The position numbers and the translations under genes were made by a program. Shown here one piece after another: positions 5,965-12,773 of a DNA stretch of 12,966 bases. The DNA lies in the NCBI GenBank assembly GCA_002329385.1, contig DCTR01000019.1:3943-16908 (forward strand), in the 5' to 3' direction. The number at the start of each line of letters is the position of its first letter. Within the stretch, counting starts at the first letter, position 1. The DNA is from Candidatus Shapirobacteria bacterium UBA1435 (lineage in GTDB: Bacteria > Patescibacteriota > Microgenomatia > UBA12405). The notes under the pieces are model-generated. The model saw only the letters and a list, made by a program, of their open reading frames with translations, had not been told where the DNA came from and did no database searches.

Positions 5965-6831
5965 CTAAATTTGGGGAGGATATTTTTGGCAGAAGGGACA
6001 GAAAAAAGTGCCCCGCCCCTGAAGAGTAATGCGCTGAATTGGCCGGGAGCAAGCCAGACAGGGCTCCCCTGCCCTCTGGTAGACCTGGAAGCGAAACTGG
6101 TTAGAGCCAGTAAGACCATCGGGCTTGAGATACTTTTTATCTTTGGCAGTTGAGCCACCAGCAAGAACAGATTGTTGCATTATGGCGACCAGGTGACGGA
6201 CAATATTTTTGGCATCGGAAAAGGTGAGTAAGTTGGATGGAGTTTGGGGATGAAGACGGGAAAGAAATAAGGCGTCGTTGGCATAGATATTGCCGATACC
6301 GGCAAATCTTGCCTGGTCAAGAAGTATAACTTTGACAGGACGGGAGGTTTTTTGTAATTGGGAAAAGAGATATTTCGGAGTAAAGCAGGGGTCAAAAATG
6401 TCAACACCCAACCCTGATTGGAATTTGGACAACTCTTTGGAGGTAAAAAGTCGAAGCCAACCAAATTTGCGCTGGTCGTTGAAAAAGAGACGGGAGCCGT
6501 CGGAAAAAGAAATAATTATACGGGTTGATTTATTGGGCAAGTCCTGGATAAACATATCTTTGGTAGGATGGCCAAGGACAGTGCGGTCAGTGGAAGAATA
6601 TATTAGTTGGCCAGTCATCTTCAGGTGGACAAGCAGAATTTTTCGGTTGGAAAGATGAAGAGAAAGCTGTTTGCCAACCCGAGTCAGTTTGGTGATTGAT
6701 TGACCGATGACCTGTCGGTGGTTGCCATAAAAAGATTTGGCCGTTAAAACGGTGATATTTACCACTTTTTGACCGACGAGTTTGTCGGCAAGAAACAGTC
6801 TAATGACTTCGACCTCGGGAAGCTCCGGCAT
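5965..6831 (-). CDS. mutM: Formamidopyrimidine-DNA glycosylase (Fpg/MutM)
   Basis: A 288-residue bifunctional glycosylase/AP lyase that removes 8-oxoguanine and ring-opened purines from DNA. The catalytic N terminus MPELPEVE (P2, E3) is intact, as are the lysine in HLKMTGQL (K71), the FNDQRKFGW loop (117-125), the helix-two-turn-helix motif GIGNIYANDALF (178-189), and the C-terminal zinc finger CLAC...CPFC (C258, C261, C278, C281) with the DNA-contacting QGRGTFF (R273). The length is normal for the family. MPELPEVE fixes the start because Pro2 is the nucleophile after Met removal. It lies 27 nt after the ABC-type membrane gene and 18 nt before dgkA on the same strand. Fpg rather than Nei is favoured by PELPEVE, K71 and the finger sequence. 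Confidence 0.97.
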   Translation of the reverse strand: MPELPEVEVIRLFLADKLVGQKVVNITVLTAKSFYGNHRQVIGQSITKLTRVGKQLSLHLSNRKILLVHLKMTGQLIYSSTDRTVLGHPTKDMFIQDLPNKSTRIIISFSDGSRLFFNDQRKFGWLRLFTSKELSKFQSGLGVDIFDPCFTPKYLFSQLQKTSRPVKVILLDQARFAGIGNIYANDALFLSRLHPQTPSNLLTFSDAKNIVRHLVAIMQQSVLAGGSTAKDKKYLKPDGLTGSNQFRFQVYQRAGEPCLACSRPIQRITLQGRGTFFCPFCQKYPPQI

Positions 6832-6841
6832 AGATTAACTA

Positions 6842-6847
6842 ATTATA
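6842..6847 (-). promoter_or_regulatory. Proposed -10 box of fpg
   Basis: On the minus strand a perfect TATAAT (6847-6842) ends 10 nt before the fpg ATG. The predicted start site is within a few nt of the AUG; no Shine-Dalgarno is present. The -35 would fall inside the end of the upstream gene and is weak. Confidence 0.5.
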
Positions 6848-6858
6848 AGACAAGAAGG

Positions 6859-7776
6859 TCAGGTCAGGTCAGAAAAATCGACACCAAACAGATGATTGCG
6901 AGAAAGACGATCAAGGGCGACTTTAGCATCGGTCAGCCGATCTTTGACAGTGCTGATTGAATTGAGAAAAGTCTGAGTAGAGCTGACATAACCCATAATA
7001 AGAACAAGGTCAGAGATTTGTTTGTAACCAAGAAAGAATTGGCGGGCCAGATAGAAAAGGATTAAAGTGTAAAAGCCGACGGCGATATTTTGGAGGGAGA
7101 ACCATTCTAGGAAACCCCAATTGCACAAGTGACGGTAATGGTCGATATAGGTTTTTGACTCGGAACGTACCTGGTTTGACTCCTGAAGCCTGGCATAATA
7201 TAGTTCGGTTTTTTGATTCTGGATGTCTTTGAGTCGCGAATAACGCTCGGTAGTAAAAACGTCAGTGAAATAGTAGACGAGGATGTAGGCAACTTCAAAA
7301 ATGAAGATCCGGAAATCAAGAAATAAAACGATGGCAGGAATGGCGATAAGCGAAACAAAACTGTCGATCCCCGGCTGACGGACGATTTCAAGGGTGGTGC
7401 GGACGGCCTCACCAAGATTACGAATGGCCTGAATGGTTTGGTGGCGGATATTTTTGTCGGGAGCACGAAGGTTGACGGTCAATAGACGGTGGACAGCAAA
7501 CTCGGTCTGACAGATAAGATACTGGAGCCGATGAATAGACAAAAGGCGGGTAAGGTTATCGATAATAAAGACAGTGAGAATGATAAGGGTGAGAAAGACG
7601 ATATCAGAGAGAGGCCGACCGTTTTCGAGATATTTGATCACCTGTGAGAAAAGATAAATAGAGAGCATGGGGAAAAGGGCAGAGACAAAACGGACAAAAA
7701 TCCAAAAGAAAAAGCTTGACTTGTGGTCAACGAATTTCAGGATCAATTTAATGATCTTCCGGGTTTCACGGCTCAT
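6859..7776 (-). CDS. ABC-exporter-type transmembrane domain protein without ATPase domain
   Basis: A 305-residue membrane protein resembling the six-helix membrane domain of type I ABC exporters. Hydrophobic segments lie at ~22-48, 58-78, 142-156, 157-172, 232-248 and 255-275, with the long charged intracellular-loop region ~78-135 between. The terminal stretch (STVKDRLTDAKVALDRL) looks like the coupling helix that normally precedes the nucleotide-binding domain, but the protein stops about 15 residues later; no Walker A, signature or Walker B motif follows in any frame before fpg. It may work with an ATPase encoded elsewhere, or be a degenerate exporter. The start ATG has TAATAT 6 nt upstream. 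It is divergent from trxB. Confidence 0.72.
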   Translation of the reverse strand: MSRETRKIIKLILKFVDHKSSFFFWIFVRFVSALFPMLSIYLFSQVIKYLENGRPLSDIVFLTLIILTVFIIDNLTRLLSIHRLQYLICQTEFAVHRLLTVNLRAPDKNIRHQTIQAIRNLGEAVRTTLEIVRQPGIDSFVSLIAIPAIVLFLDFRIFIFEVAYILVYYFTDVFTTERYSRLKDIQNQKTELYYARLQESNQVRSESKTYIDHYRHLCNWGFLEWFSLQNIAVGFYTLILFYLARQFFLGYKQISDLVLIMGYVSSTQTFLNSISTVKDRLTDAKVALDRLSRNHLFGVDFSDLT

Positions 7777-7782
7777 TGATTA

Positions 7783-7788
7783 ATATTA
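7783..7788 (-). promoter_or_regulatory. Proposed promoter of the ABC-type membrane gene
   Basis: On the minus strand TAATAT (7788-7783) ends 6 nt before the ATG; TTGCTA (7810-7805) lies 16 nt upstream as a possible -35. No Shine-Dalgarno is present. Confidence 0.42.
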
Positions 7789-7882
7789 ACAATGGCTAGA
7801 AAAATAGCAAATTGAGGGTAAAATAAAATACACACAATCGAGAGAAAAAGACTGGTTGTGCAAAGACATACAAATTGGCGAA

Positions 7883-7895
7883 GCGGTGGGACCGC
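7883..7895 (+). other. Hairpin in the trxB leader (possible structured 5' leader)
   Basis: GCGGT-GGG-ACCGC forms a 5-bp stem with a 3-nt loop, 11 nt before the trxB ATG. A weaker outer pairing joins GTTG (7855-7858) to CAAC (7895-7898), sharing one base with the stem. The likely -10 boxes (TAAAAT at 7819 and 7824) are about 80 nt upstream of the ATG, so trxB, unlike most genes here, would have a real leader. The string GGTGGGACCGC matches the core of the T-box consensus, but no stem I or specifier loop was found. Confidence 0.3.
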
Positions 7896-7906
7896 AACTG
7901 ACAAAA

Positions 7907-8857
7907 ATGGAAAAAACGAACTATGAAACAGTAATTATCGGATCCGGTCCGGCCGGATTGACGGCGGCAATATATACTGTCAGGGCAACAATCGACACAC
8001 TAGTAATTGCAGGAAACCAACCGGGAGGGCAGCTGACAATTACAACGGTAGTCGAAAATTTCCCCGGTTTTCCGGAAGCAATAGGCGGCCCAAAATTGAT
8101 GATGGATATGATGCAGCAAGTCAAAAACCTGGGAGGAGAAGTGGTTTATGATCTGGTGGAGAAAATTGAACGGACAGAGGGGAGATTTAAGATTTGGTTA
8201 AAAAGCCAAAAAACCGTTGAGGCGAAAAGTATTATTATCGCCACGGGGGCAGGGGCAAAGTGGTTGGGGCTGGAGAAAGAAAGGGATTTGATCGGAAAAG
8301 GAATAAGCGGCTGCGCAACATGCGACGGGATGCTATATAAAGGTAAAAAGGTGGCAATTGTGGGGGGAGGAAATACGGCGTGTGAAGAGGCGGCTTATTT
8401 GGCTAAAATTTGCGAAAAGGTAGATATGATACACCGAAGAGACGAGTTTAGGGCCGGCCCGATTGAGCAAAGGAAGGTAAAAGAAAACGGAAAAATCAAT
8501 ATATGGTGGAATACGGAAATAAAGGAGATTTTGGATAACGGACAAAGGCTAACCGGAATCAGGGTGTTTAACAACAAAACAGGAGAGGAAAAAACGCTAG
8601 AAATTGACGGCTTGTTTATTGCAATCGGCAGGAAGCCACAAACTGATTTTGTGGCGGGATTGGTGGAACTGAAAGGAGAGGGACAAGTGGTGACAGAAAA
8701 AGACGAAAGGTACCCATCAATGACGAGCATGGAGGGGATATTTGCAGCGGGCGATTGCGTGGACGAAAAATACAGACAGGCAATTTCGGCGGCAGGAGAC
8801 GGTTGTAAGGCGGCAATTGACTGTCAAAAATGGCTTGAGGAAAAAGCGATTGGATGA
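7907..8857 (+). CDS. trxB: Thioredoxin reductase (NADPH)
   Basis: A 316-residue flavoenzyme that passes electrons from NADPH through FAD and a redox cysteine pair to thioredoxin. Visible motifs: FAD-binding GSGPAG (12-17); the redox centre CATC (C136, C139) followed by DG; the NAD(P)-binding GGGNTA (153-158) with HRRDEFRA (176-183), whose arginines indicate NADPH preference; and the C-terminal FAD motif GIFAAGDC (277-284). The length matches bacterial TrxB. The ATG at 7907 is preferred; an in-frame TTG at 7856 would add 17 residues (CKDIQIGEAVGPQLTK region) with no family counterpart. The gene is divergent from the ABC-type membrane gene and ends 13 nt from the convergent glycosyltransferase gene. 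Together with rubrerythrin it points to a thiol/peroxide defence system. Confidence 0.97.
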   Translation: MEKTNYETVIIGSGPAGLTAAIYTVRATIDTLVIAGNQPGGQLTITTVVENFPGFPEAIGGPKLMMDMMQQVKNLGGEVVYDLVEKIERTEGRFKIWLKSQKTVEAKSIIIATGAGAKWLGLEKERDLIGKGISGCATCDGMLYKGKKVAIVGGGNTACEEAAYLAKICEKVDMIHRRDEFRAGPIEQRKVKENGKINIWWNTEIKEILDNGQRLTGIRVFNNKTGEEKTLEIDGLFIAIGRKPQTDFVAGLVELKGEGQVVTEKDERYPSMTSMEGIFAAGDCVDEKYRQAISAAGDGCKAAIDCQKWLEEKAIG

Positions 8858-8870
8858 ATAAAACAGTTGG

Positions 8871-10031
8871 CTAACAAAAAGGGCAGGGTCTTGGTCGCCA
8901 GAGAAGGCGGTGGATAAGGGAAGAAATTCGTTGGACAAAGACGGCGGAAGAATAGGTTTTAGCGCGAAGAATACATGCCTGTGGCGACAGGTTAAGACGG
9001 CTAAGATTTTTGATGGCCGAAGCACAAGAGGATGGAGATAGCTGATCAAAGAAGGTGCCGGTTTTACCTTCAAGAATTGTTTCGGTGGCGCCACCACTGC
9101 GGTAGGCGACAACCGGACAGCCATAGGCCATTGATTCGACAGGGACGATGCCGAAATCTTCGTTGTCTGAACAGAAAATAAAGGCTCTGGCGCGGCGATA
9201 AAGATCAGCTTTTTGATCTTGGGTAACTTCACCCAAAAATTGAATGGTTGGCCCAGAAATTTGTTCGAGTTCACGCCTAAATCCGGCAAAGTCGCGACCA
9301 AAGATTTTTAGAGGGACTTTTAGCTGATTACAGGCCTGGATAGCGATATCGTAACGTTTGGCTCTGGCCAAGCGGCCACCGGTTAAAAAATATTCCTTGG
9401 GGGAAGTTTTAAGTTTTGAGTTTTTAATTTTAAATTTTGGAACATCAACAGGAGGATTAATAATGACAGACGGTTTTCGGTAAAATTTCCAAATACGATC
9501 GGCGGTGGTTTGAGAATTGGCAATGAACTGGTCGACATTCTGCGCGAACCTAAAATCGAAGAAGCGGAGAAAATGATTAATTAAGGCAACTAGGAGGCGG
9601 AAGGGAGGAAAGTTGGTTAACTGACGGGCGGTGGGTAGGCCGTAGAGGTAGCGAGGAGGGGTGTGACAATAACAGACAAGTTTGGCGGGACCTTTTTTTA
9701 ACGAATTAGGGAAGTAGGCACCAGTGGCCGAGGTAATAATCAGATCAAAGCCGGAAAAATCGAAAGAGCGGAAAGCAAGTGGAGAAAGTAAACGCAGGGG
9801 ACTGATTAGTTTATGAGCAAAAGGAAGGTAGCGAAAGAAACTTTGATGGACACGATTGCCCCAGACTTTTTCCAGACGGCGGCGGTGCGGACCAAAAGAC
9901 GACGGGTGATAGATGGCGGTAAAAATAGGCGCCTGAGGAAAAAGATTAGACAATGCCTCAAGGACCGACTCGGCACCACCATATTCTTTAAGGTAGTCGT
10001 GGACGAGGGCAATTTTGGGTTGAGTCATCAT
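8871..10031 (-). CDS. Glycosyltransferase, GT4 family
   Basis: A 386-residue GT-B-fold glycosyltransferase, probably building an envelope polysaccharide or glycolipid from a nucleotide sugar. The N-terminal acceptor domain has HDYLKEYGGAESV (11-23), with the Gly-rich loop; it also carries YCHTPPRYLYG at 121-131. After an NSQTTADRI segment (172-180) and PPVD, the C-terminal donor domain begins with GGRLARAKRYD (218-228) and contains the E-x7-E signature in EDFGIVPVES (E291, E299), followed by MAYGCPVVA. Between the two domains, residues ~200-211 (KIKNSKLKT) come from a very AT-rich low-complexity stretch. The first ATG of the ATGATG pair is used (10031; 10028 is equally possible). It starts 2 nt after the exonuclease stop, so the pair is co-transcribed. 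Confidence 0.93.
   Translation of the reverse strand: MMTQPKIALVHDYLKEYGGAESVLEALSNLFPQAPIFTAIYHPSSFGPHRRRLEKVWGNRVHQSFFRYLPFAHKLISPLRLLSPLAFRSFDFSGFDLIITSATGAYFPNSLKKGPAKLVCYCHTPPRYLYGLPTARQLTNFPPFRLLVALINHFLRFFDFRFAQNVDQFIANSQTTADRIWKFYRKPSVIINPPVDVPKFKIKNSKLKTSPKEYFLTGGRLARAKRYDIAIQACNQLKVPLKIFGRDFAGFRRELEQISGPTIQFLGEVTQDQKADLYRRARAFIFCSDNEDFGIVPVESMAYGCPVVAYRSGGATETILEGKTGTFFDQLSPSSCASAIKNLSRLNLSPQACILRAKTYSSAVFVQRISSLIHRLLWRPRPCPFC
9405..9440. repeat. AT-rich low-complexity insert within the glycosyltransferase gene
   Basis: About 36 nt composed almost entirely of T-runs broken by A or G (units such as TTTTAAG, TTTTGAG, TTTTTAA, TTTTAAA, spaced about 7-10 nt). It encodes the Lys/Asn-rich linker between the two Rossmann domains and contrasts with the surrounding mixed-composition sequence. 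It looks like an expanded or inserted microrepeat tolerated at a domain junction. Confidence 0.5.
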
Positions 10032-10033
10032 AG

Positions 10034-10987
10034 TTAGAATAAGGAATTTTGAACCGGTTGATGGTTGTTGGGGCGAGACGGATGGGAGTGGTTAAATTTT
10101 TGGCGAAGGCGGGAAGAGAGGGATTTGAAGTGGTATGAATCAAAAAGCTGAAGAAGGCCAGAGAATAACATTTCAGTCAGCTTGGCGGACTTTAAGGAAA
10201 AATTGATTGGGATATTGTCGATAAGGGTGGCCAACCTTTGGGAAAGATAGGCGTTATCTTTATCTGTTTTCAGTTTTTCACGAAGCGATGGCTTAATATC
10301 ATCGAGATGGCGAAAGATATTATCTAGAGAATGATAATGAGTAAGCAAATCAACTGCGGCTTTCGGGCCGATACCAGAAACGCCGGGATAATTGTCCGAC
10401 ATGTCCCCCATCAGAGCCTTAAGATCGACAACTTGGCCGGGTAAAACACCAAGCTTCTCCTTGACCTCAACGGGAGTGTAAATTCTAGTTTCGGAAAGGC
10501 CGCGAACGGGAACGTAGAGGCAAACGCGGTCGTCGACCAACTGCATAAGATCCTTGTCGCCGGTGATAATGGTGACTTTGTCGATAATTTTTTTCCGATG
10601 GCCGGTTTTTGACCGAAGGATTTTTTTAAGAGAACGACGGACCAGGGTAGCGATCAAATCGTCCGCCTCATATCCGCCCATAGAAAAGGCAGAAATTTGG
10701 GCGGATTGTAGAGTTTGAGGTAAAAGCGGCAACTGGGAGAGTAGGTCACGATCGGGAGTTTTTCGCTTAGCCCGGTAGCCAACAAATTCGGTTTGGCGGA
10801 AGGTTGGACCGGGAGAGTCGAGGGCGACAACCAAATAGTCGGGTTTCAGCTGGTCAAGGGCAGACAATAACATGGAATAAAAACCATAAATGGCGTTAAC
10901 CGGTTGACCATTGACGGTCAGCAGAGGAATGGAGTGGTAGGCCCGATGCAAAACAGCGTGGGCATCGACGAGGAGAAGATGAGACAT
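10034..10987 (-). CDS. Stand-alone 5'-3' exonuclease (PolA N-terminal type)
   Basis: A 317-residue flap endonuclease/5'-3' exonuclease like the N-terminal domain of DNA polymerase I, expected to remove RNA primers and flaps during replication and repair. Motifs: LLLVDAHAVLHRAYH (metal-binding D8), TFRQTEFVGYRAKR (helical arch), GGYEADDLIATL (E and two D), ITGDKDLMQLV (D-x-D) and GDMSDNYPGVSGIGPKAA (helix-hairpin-helix with two Asp). The C terminus runs through a short basic tail (PSRPNNHQPVQNSLF) with no polymerase domain. The ATG at 10987 is chosen because MSHLLLVDAHAV matches the family and a TATAAT lies 7 nt upstream; an in-frame upstream start at 11041 would add 18 residues overlapping that promoter. 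The glycosyltransferase gene follows 2 nt later. Confidence 0.94.
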   Translation of the reverse strand: MSHLLLVDAHAVLHRAYHSIPLLTVNGQPVNAIYGFYSMLLSALDQLKPDYLVVALDSPGPTFRQTEFVGYRAKRKTPDRDLLSQLPLLPQTLQSAQISAFSMGGYEADDLIATLVRRSLKKILRSKTGHRKKIIDKVTIITGDKDLMQLVDDRVCLYVPVRGLSETRIYTPVEVKEKLGVLPGQVVDLKALMGDMSDNYPGVSGIGPKAAVDLLTHYHSLDNIFRHLDDIKPSLREKLKTDKDNAYLSQRLATLIDNIPINFSLKSAKLTEMLFSGLLQLFDSYHFKSLSSRLRQKFNHSHPSRPNNHQPVQNSLF

Positions 10988-10994
10988 CAGGATA

Positions 10995-11000
10995 ATTATA
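10995..11000 (-). promoter_or_regulatory. Proposed -10 box of the exonuclease gene (leaderless)
   Basis: On the minus strand a perfect TATAAT (11000-10995) ends 7 nt before the ATG at 10987, with no Shine-Dalgarno. It also supports the shorter start for this gene. Confidence 0.52.
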
Positions 11001-11023
11001 ACTTGGATAGCGGTTAAGGTGGT

Positions 11024-11042
11024 TTTGGCACGTTTAGCCAAA
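11024..11042. repeat. Short inverted repeat between the divergent exonuclease and PrgI-like genes
   Basis: TTTGGC-N7-GCCAAA, a perfect 6-bp dyad in the divergent intergenic region, about 24 nt upstream of the exonuclease -10 box and about 44 nt upstream of the PrgI-like gene's -10 box. It could be an operator or chance; no second copy was noticed. Confidence 0.25.
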
Positions 11043-11085
11043 GATGGACAAATAAAGATTAAAACACAAAGTCGGTCTATTAAGG

Positions 11086-11091
11086 TAAAAT
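11086..11091 (+). promoter_or_regulatory. Proposed -10 box of the PrgI-like operon (leaderless)
   Basis: TAAAAT (5 of 6) ends 7 nt before the ATG at 11099; no Shine-Dalgarno is present and no clear -35 is visible. Confidence 0.45.
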
Positions 11092-11098
11092 TTTATTG

Positions 11099-12046
11099 AT
11101 GGAACAACATCCGATTCCACAGCAAATATCCTCCTACGAATTCAAATTAGTGGGAGAAATGACGCTGAAGCAATTTTTGAAAGCGGCCGGCGGAGTGGTT
11201 TTGGCGTTGTTAATCAACTCATCAAAAATAGTTTTTTTTATTAAGTATCCGGCAATGTTGCTTTGCGGGGCAGGAGGAATAGCACTGGCTTTCGGGTCTT
11301 TTCAGGATAGGCCGCTGGAGACTTGGATTGCCGCATTTATCAGGTCGATCTATTCACCGACAATTTATGTATTTAAGAAAAAAGCCGATAAAAATTGGCT
11401 TGGCGTGGGGGCGGGGAAAGACATTGCGGGCAGCGAGGATAAAGAAGTTGAAGAGGCAGAGACGGAAGAAGAACCCAGGCCCAAAAAAGACACAGAGAAA
11501 GTGGAAGAATTTATGGAGTCATTACCGGTGAAACCAGCAGAAGAAAAACAGGAACGGCGGGAAACGGCGACAGAAGAAACGGAGGGGAAAGAAGGCGCCA
11601 AGGAGGATGCCGGTAAAACGGTGGAGGAAACAGGACTAGAGAAAGACACCCCAAAAGAAGGGGTGATGGAAGTCAAAAAAGAGGAAACGGCGAGAACGGA
11701 ACCGGTGAAGTTAGACATTAAAACCGAGAGGCTAGCGGCGACGGGCGATATATTATTCGGAGAAATACCGATGCCAGACATTCCCGACACACCAAACATT
11801 GTGGTGGGGATGGTAACAGACAAGAAAGGGAAAATTGTGGAGGGGGCGATAGTGGAGGTGCAAGACGAAGCAGGTAACCCGTCGAGAGTGCTGAAAACTA
11901 ACGCACTGGGTCAGTTTAAAAGTTCAGCACCATTAGCAAACGGCAGATATCTGATCATCACCGAAAAAGAAGGCCTTAAGTTTGACCGAGTCAATGTGGA
12001 TTTAGCAGGGGAAATAATACAACCAATTAAAATCATTAGTTTATAG
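11099..12046 (+). CDS. PrgI-like membrane protein with charged linker and C-terminal beta domain
   Basis: A 315-residue protein. Residues ~1-95 match the pattern of PrgI-family proteins of conjugation-type secretion systems: an N-terminal QHPIPQQISSYEFKLVG motif, two closely spaced membrane segments (~27-48 and ~51-67), then DRPLETWIAAFIRS and a YSPTIYVFKK end. Residues ~105-210 are a Glu/Lys/Thr-rich, proline-containing, probably disordered linker. Residues ~233-315 (VVGMVTDKKGKIVEGAIVEV...TNALGQFKSSAPLANGRYLI) resemble a carboxypeptidase-regulatory-like or Ig-like beta-sandwich. PrgI proteins are the VirB3-like inner-membrane component next to VirB4, consistent with the two genes downstream. 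The ATG at 11099 is preferred over a TTG one codon earlier. It lies 22 nt before the TraC-like gene. Confidence 0.85.
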   Translation: MEQHPIPQQISSYEFKLVGEMTLKQFLKAAGGVVLALLINSSKIVFFIKYPAMLLCGAGGIALAFGSFQDRPLETWIAAFIRSIYSPTIYVFKKKADKNWLGVGAGKDIAGSEDKEVEEAETEEEPRPKKDTEKVEEFMESLPVKPAEEKQERRETATEETEGKEGAKEDAGKTVEETGLEKDTPKEGVMEVKKEETARTEPVKLDIKTERLAATGDILFGEIPMPDIPDTPNIVVGMVTDKKGKIVEGAIVEVQDEAGNPSRVLKTNALGQFKSSAPLANGRYLIITEKEGLKFDRVNVDLAGEIIQPIKIISL

Positions 12047-12056
12047 AATTTTAGGC

Positions 12057-12062
12057 TATTAT
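12057..12062 (+). promoter_or_regulatory. Possible internal -10 box before the TraC-like gene
   Basis: TATTAT (5 of 6) ends 6 nt before the ATG at 12069 in the 22-nt gap after the PrgI-like gene. It may be an internal leaderless promoter; read-through from upstream is also likely. Confidence 0.35.
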
Positions 12063-12068
12063 TTAGAT

Positions 12069-12773
12069 ATGCCAGTCGACCCATTAAAAATCGCCATCAA
12101 GGGGTCAACTCAGGACCACCTGCCAGTCGAAGACGTAATTGACAACGTGGTTATACTGAAAGACGGCGCGTGCGCAATGGTATTGCAACTGTCTTCGGTA
12201 AATTTTGACCTGTTGTCGGAGAGGGAGCAAACGGCCCTGGTTTACGCTTACGGAGGAATCTTAAATTCACTCAATTTTCCCGTCCAAATTATTATACATT
12301 CAACTGCAAAAGACGTAACCTCGTATTTGAAAAACCTAAAAGAGGCAGAGGAAAGGCAACTTAACCCATTGGTCAAGGAAAGAATCACTTCATACCGGAA
12401 ATTTATTGAGGAGACAGTGAAAAAGAACGACGTTTTGTCGAAATCTTTTTATATCGCTATCCCCTTTTCTTTGTTGGAGTTAGGAATAAAAAGCGCCCCT
12501 TCACAGGCGGTAAGTTTATTGTTGCCAAACATTAAAAAATCACAAGGTTTACCGTTTTCAAAAGAGTATATTTTGGAAAAGGCCAAGGCTTCATTGATGC
12601 CAAAAAGAGATCACCTGATCAGGTTGTTCGCAAGGCTTGGGTTGGATATCAAACCGTTAAACACAAAAGAATTAATCAATCTGTTTTACAGAATCTACAA
12701 TGAAGAGGTGGCGGCAAACGAAAAAGTGCAAACATTAAATTATAATTCGCCGGTAGTATCAGTAAAAAAATGA
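12069..12773 (+). CDS. TraC-like / VirB4 N-terminal-domain-like protein
   Basis: A 234-residue, apparently soluble protein with no signal peptide or Walker motifs. It resembles the N-terminal non-ATPase domain of VirB4/TraC conjugation proteins: a 'VIDNVVILKDGACAMVLQ' beta region (~23-40), then SSVNFDLLSEREQTALVYAY (42-61), a long helix leading to FPVQIIIHST, a charged helical stretch (~85-120), and SFYIAIPFS (126-134). In Patescibacteria, a TraC-like protein is commonly encoded between the PrgI-like gene and VirB4, as here. Its stop overlaps the VirB4 start as ATGA, implying translational coupling and a shared complex. The family assignment is from pattern recall and local context. Confidence 0.78.
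   Translation: MPVDPLKIAIKGSTQDHLPVEDVIDNVVILKDGACAMVLQLSSVNFDLLSEREQTALVYAYGGILNSLNFPVQIIIHSTAKDVTSYLKNLKEAEERQLNPLVKERITSYRKFIEETVKKNDVLSKSFYIAIPFSLLELGIKSAPSQAVSLLLPNIKKSQGLPFSKEYILEKAKASLMPKRDHLIRLFARLGLDIKPLNTKELINLFYRIYNEEVAANEKVQTLNYNSPVVSVKK

Noticed and set aside
6832..6858. A frameshift separating the ABC-type membrane domain from a lost ATPase domain.
   Set aside because: Only 27 nt separate it from a complete fpg gene and no Walker or signature motifs occur in other frames nearby.
6859..6871. The short direct repeat AGGTCAGGTCAG at the end of the ABC-type gene.
   Set aside because: Only two and a half 5-nt units; too short to distinguish from chance.
7883..7895. A bona fide T-box riboswitch upstream of trxB.
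   Set aside because: Only the short core string matches; no stem I, specifier loop or alternative terminator was found and the leader is too short for the usual form. Kept as a low-interest leader observation.
8858..8870. A bidirectional terminator between the convergent trxB and glycosyltransferase genes.
   Set aside because: The 13-nt gap contains no inverted repeat.
11365..11823. A 152-codon minus-strand frame opposite the PrgI-like gene.
   Set aside because: It is Ser/Val/Phe-rich, the mirror image of the Glu/Lys-rich linker on the plus strand, with no promoter or recognisable domain.
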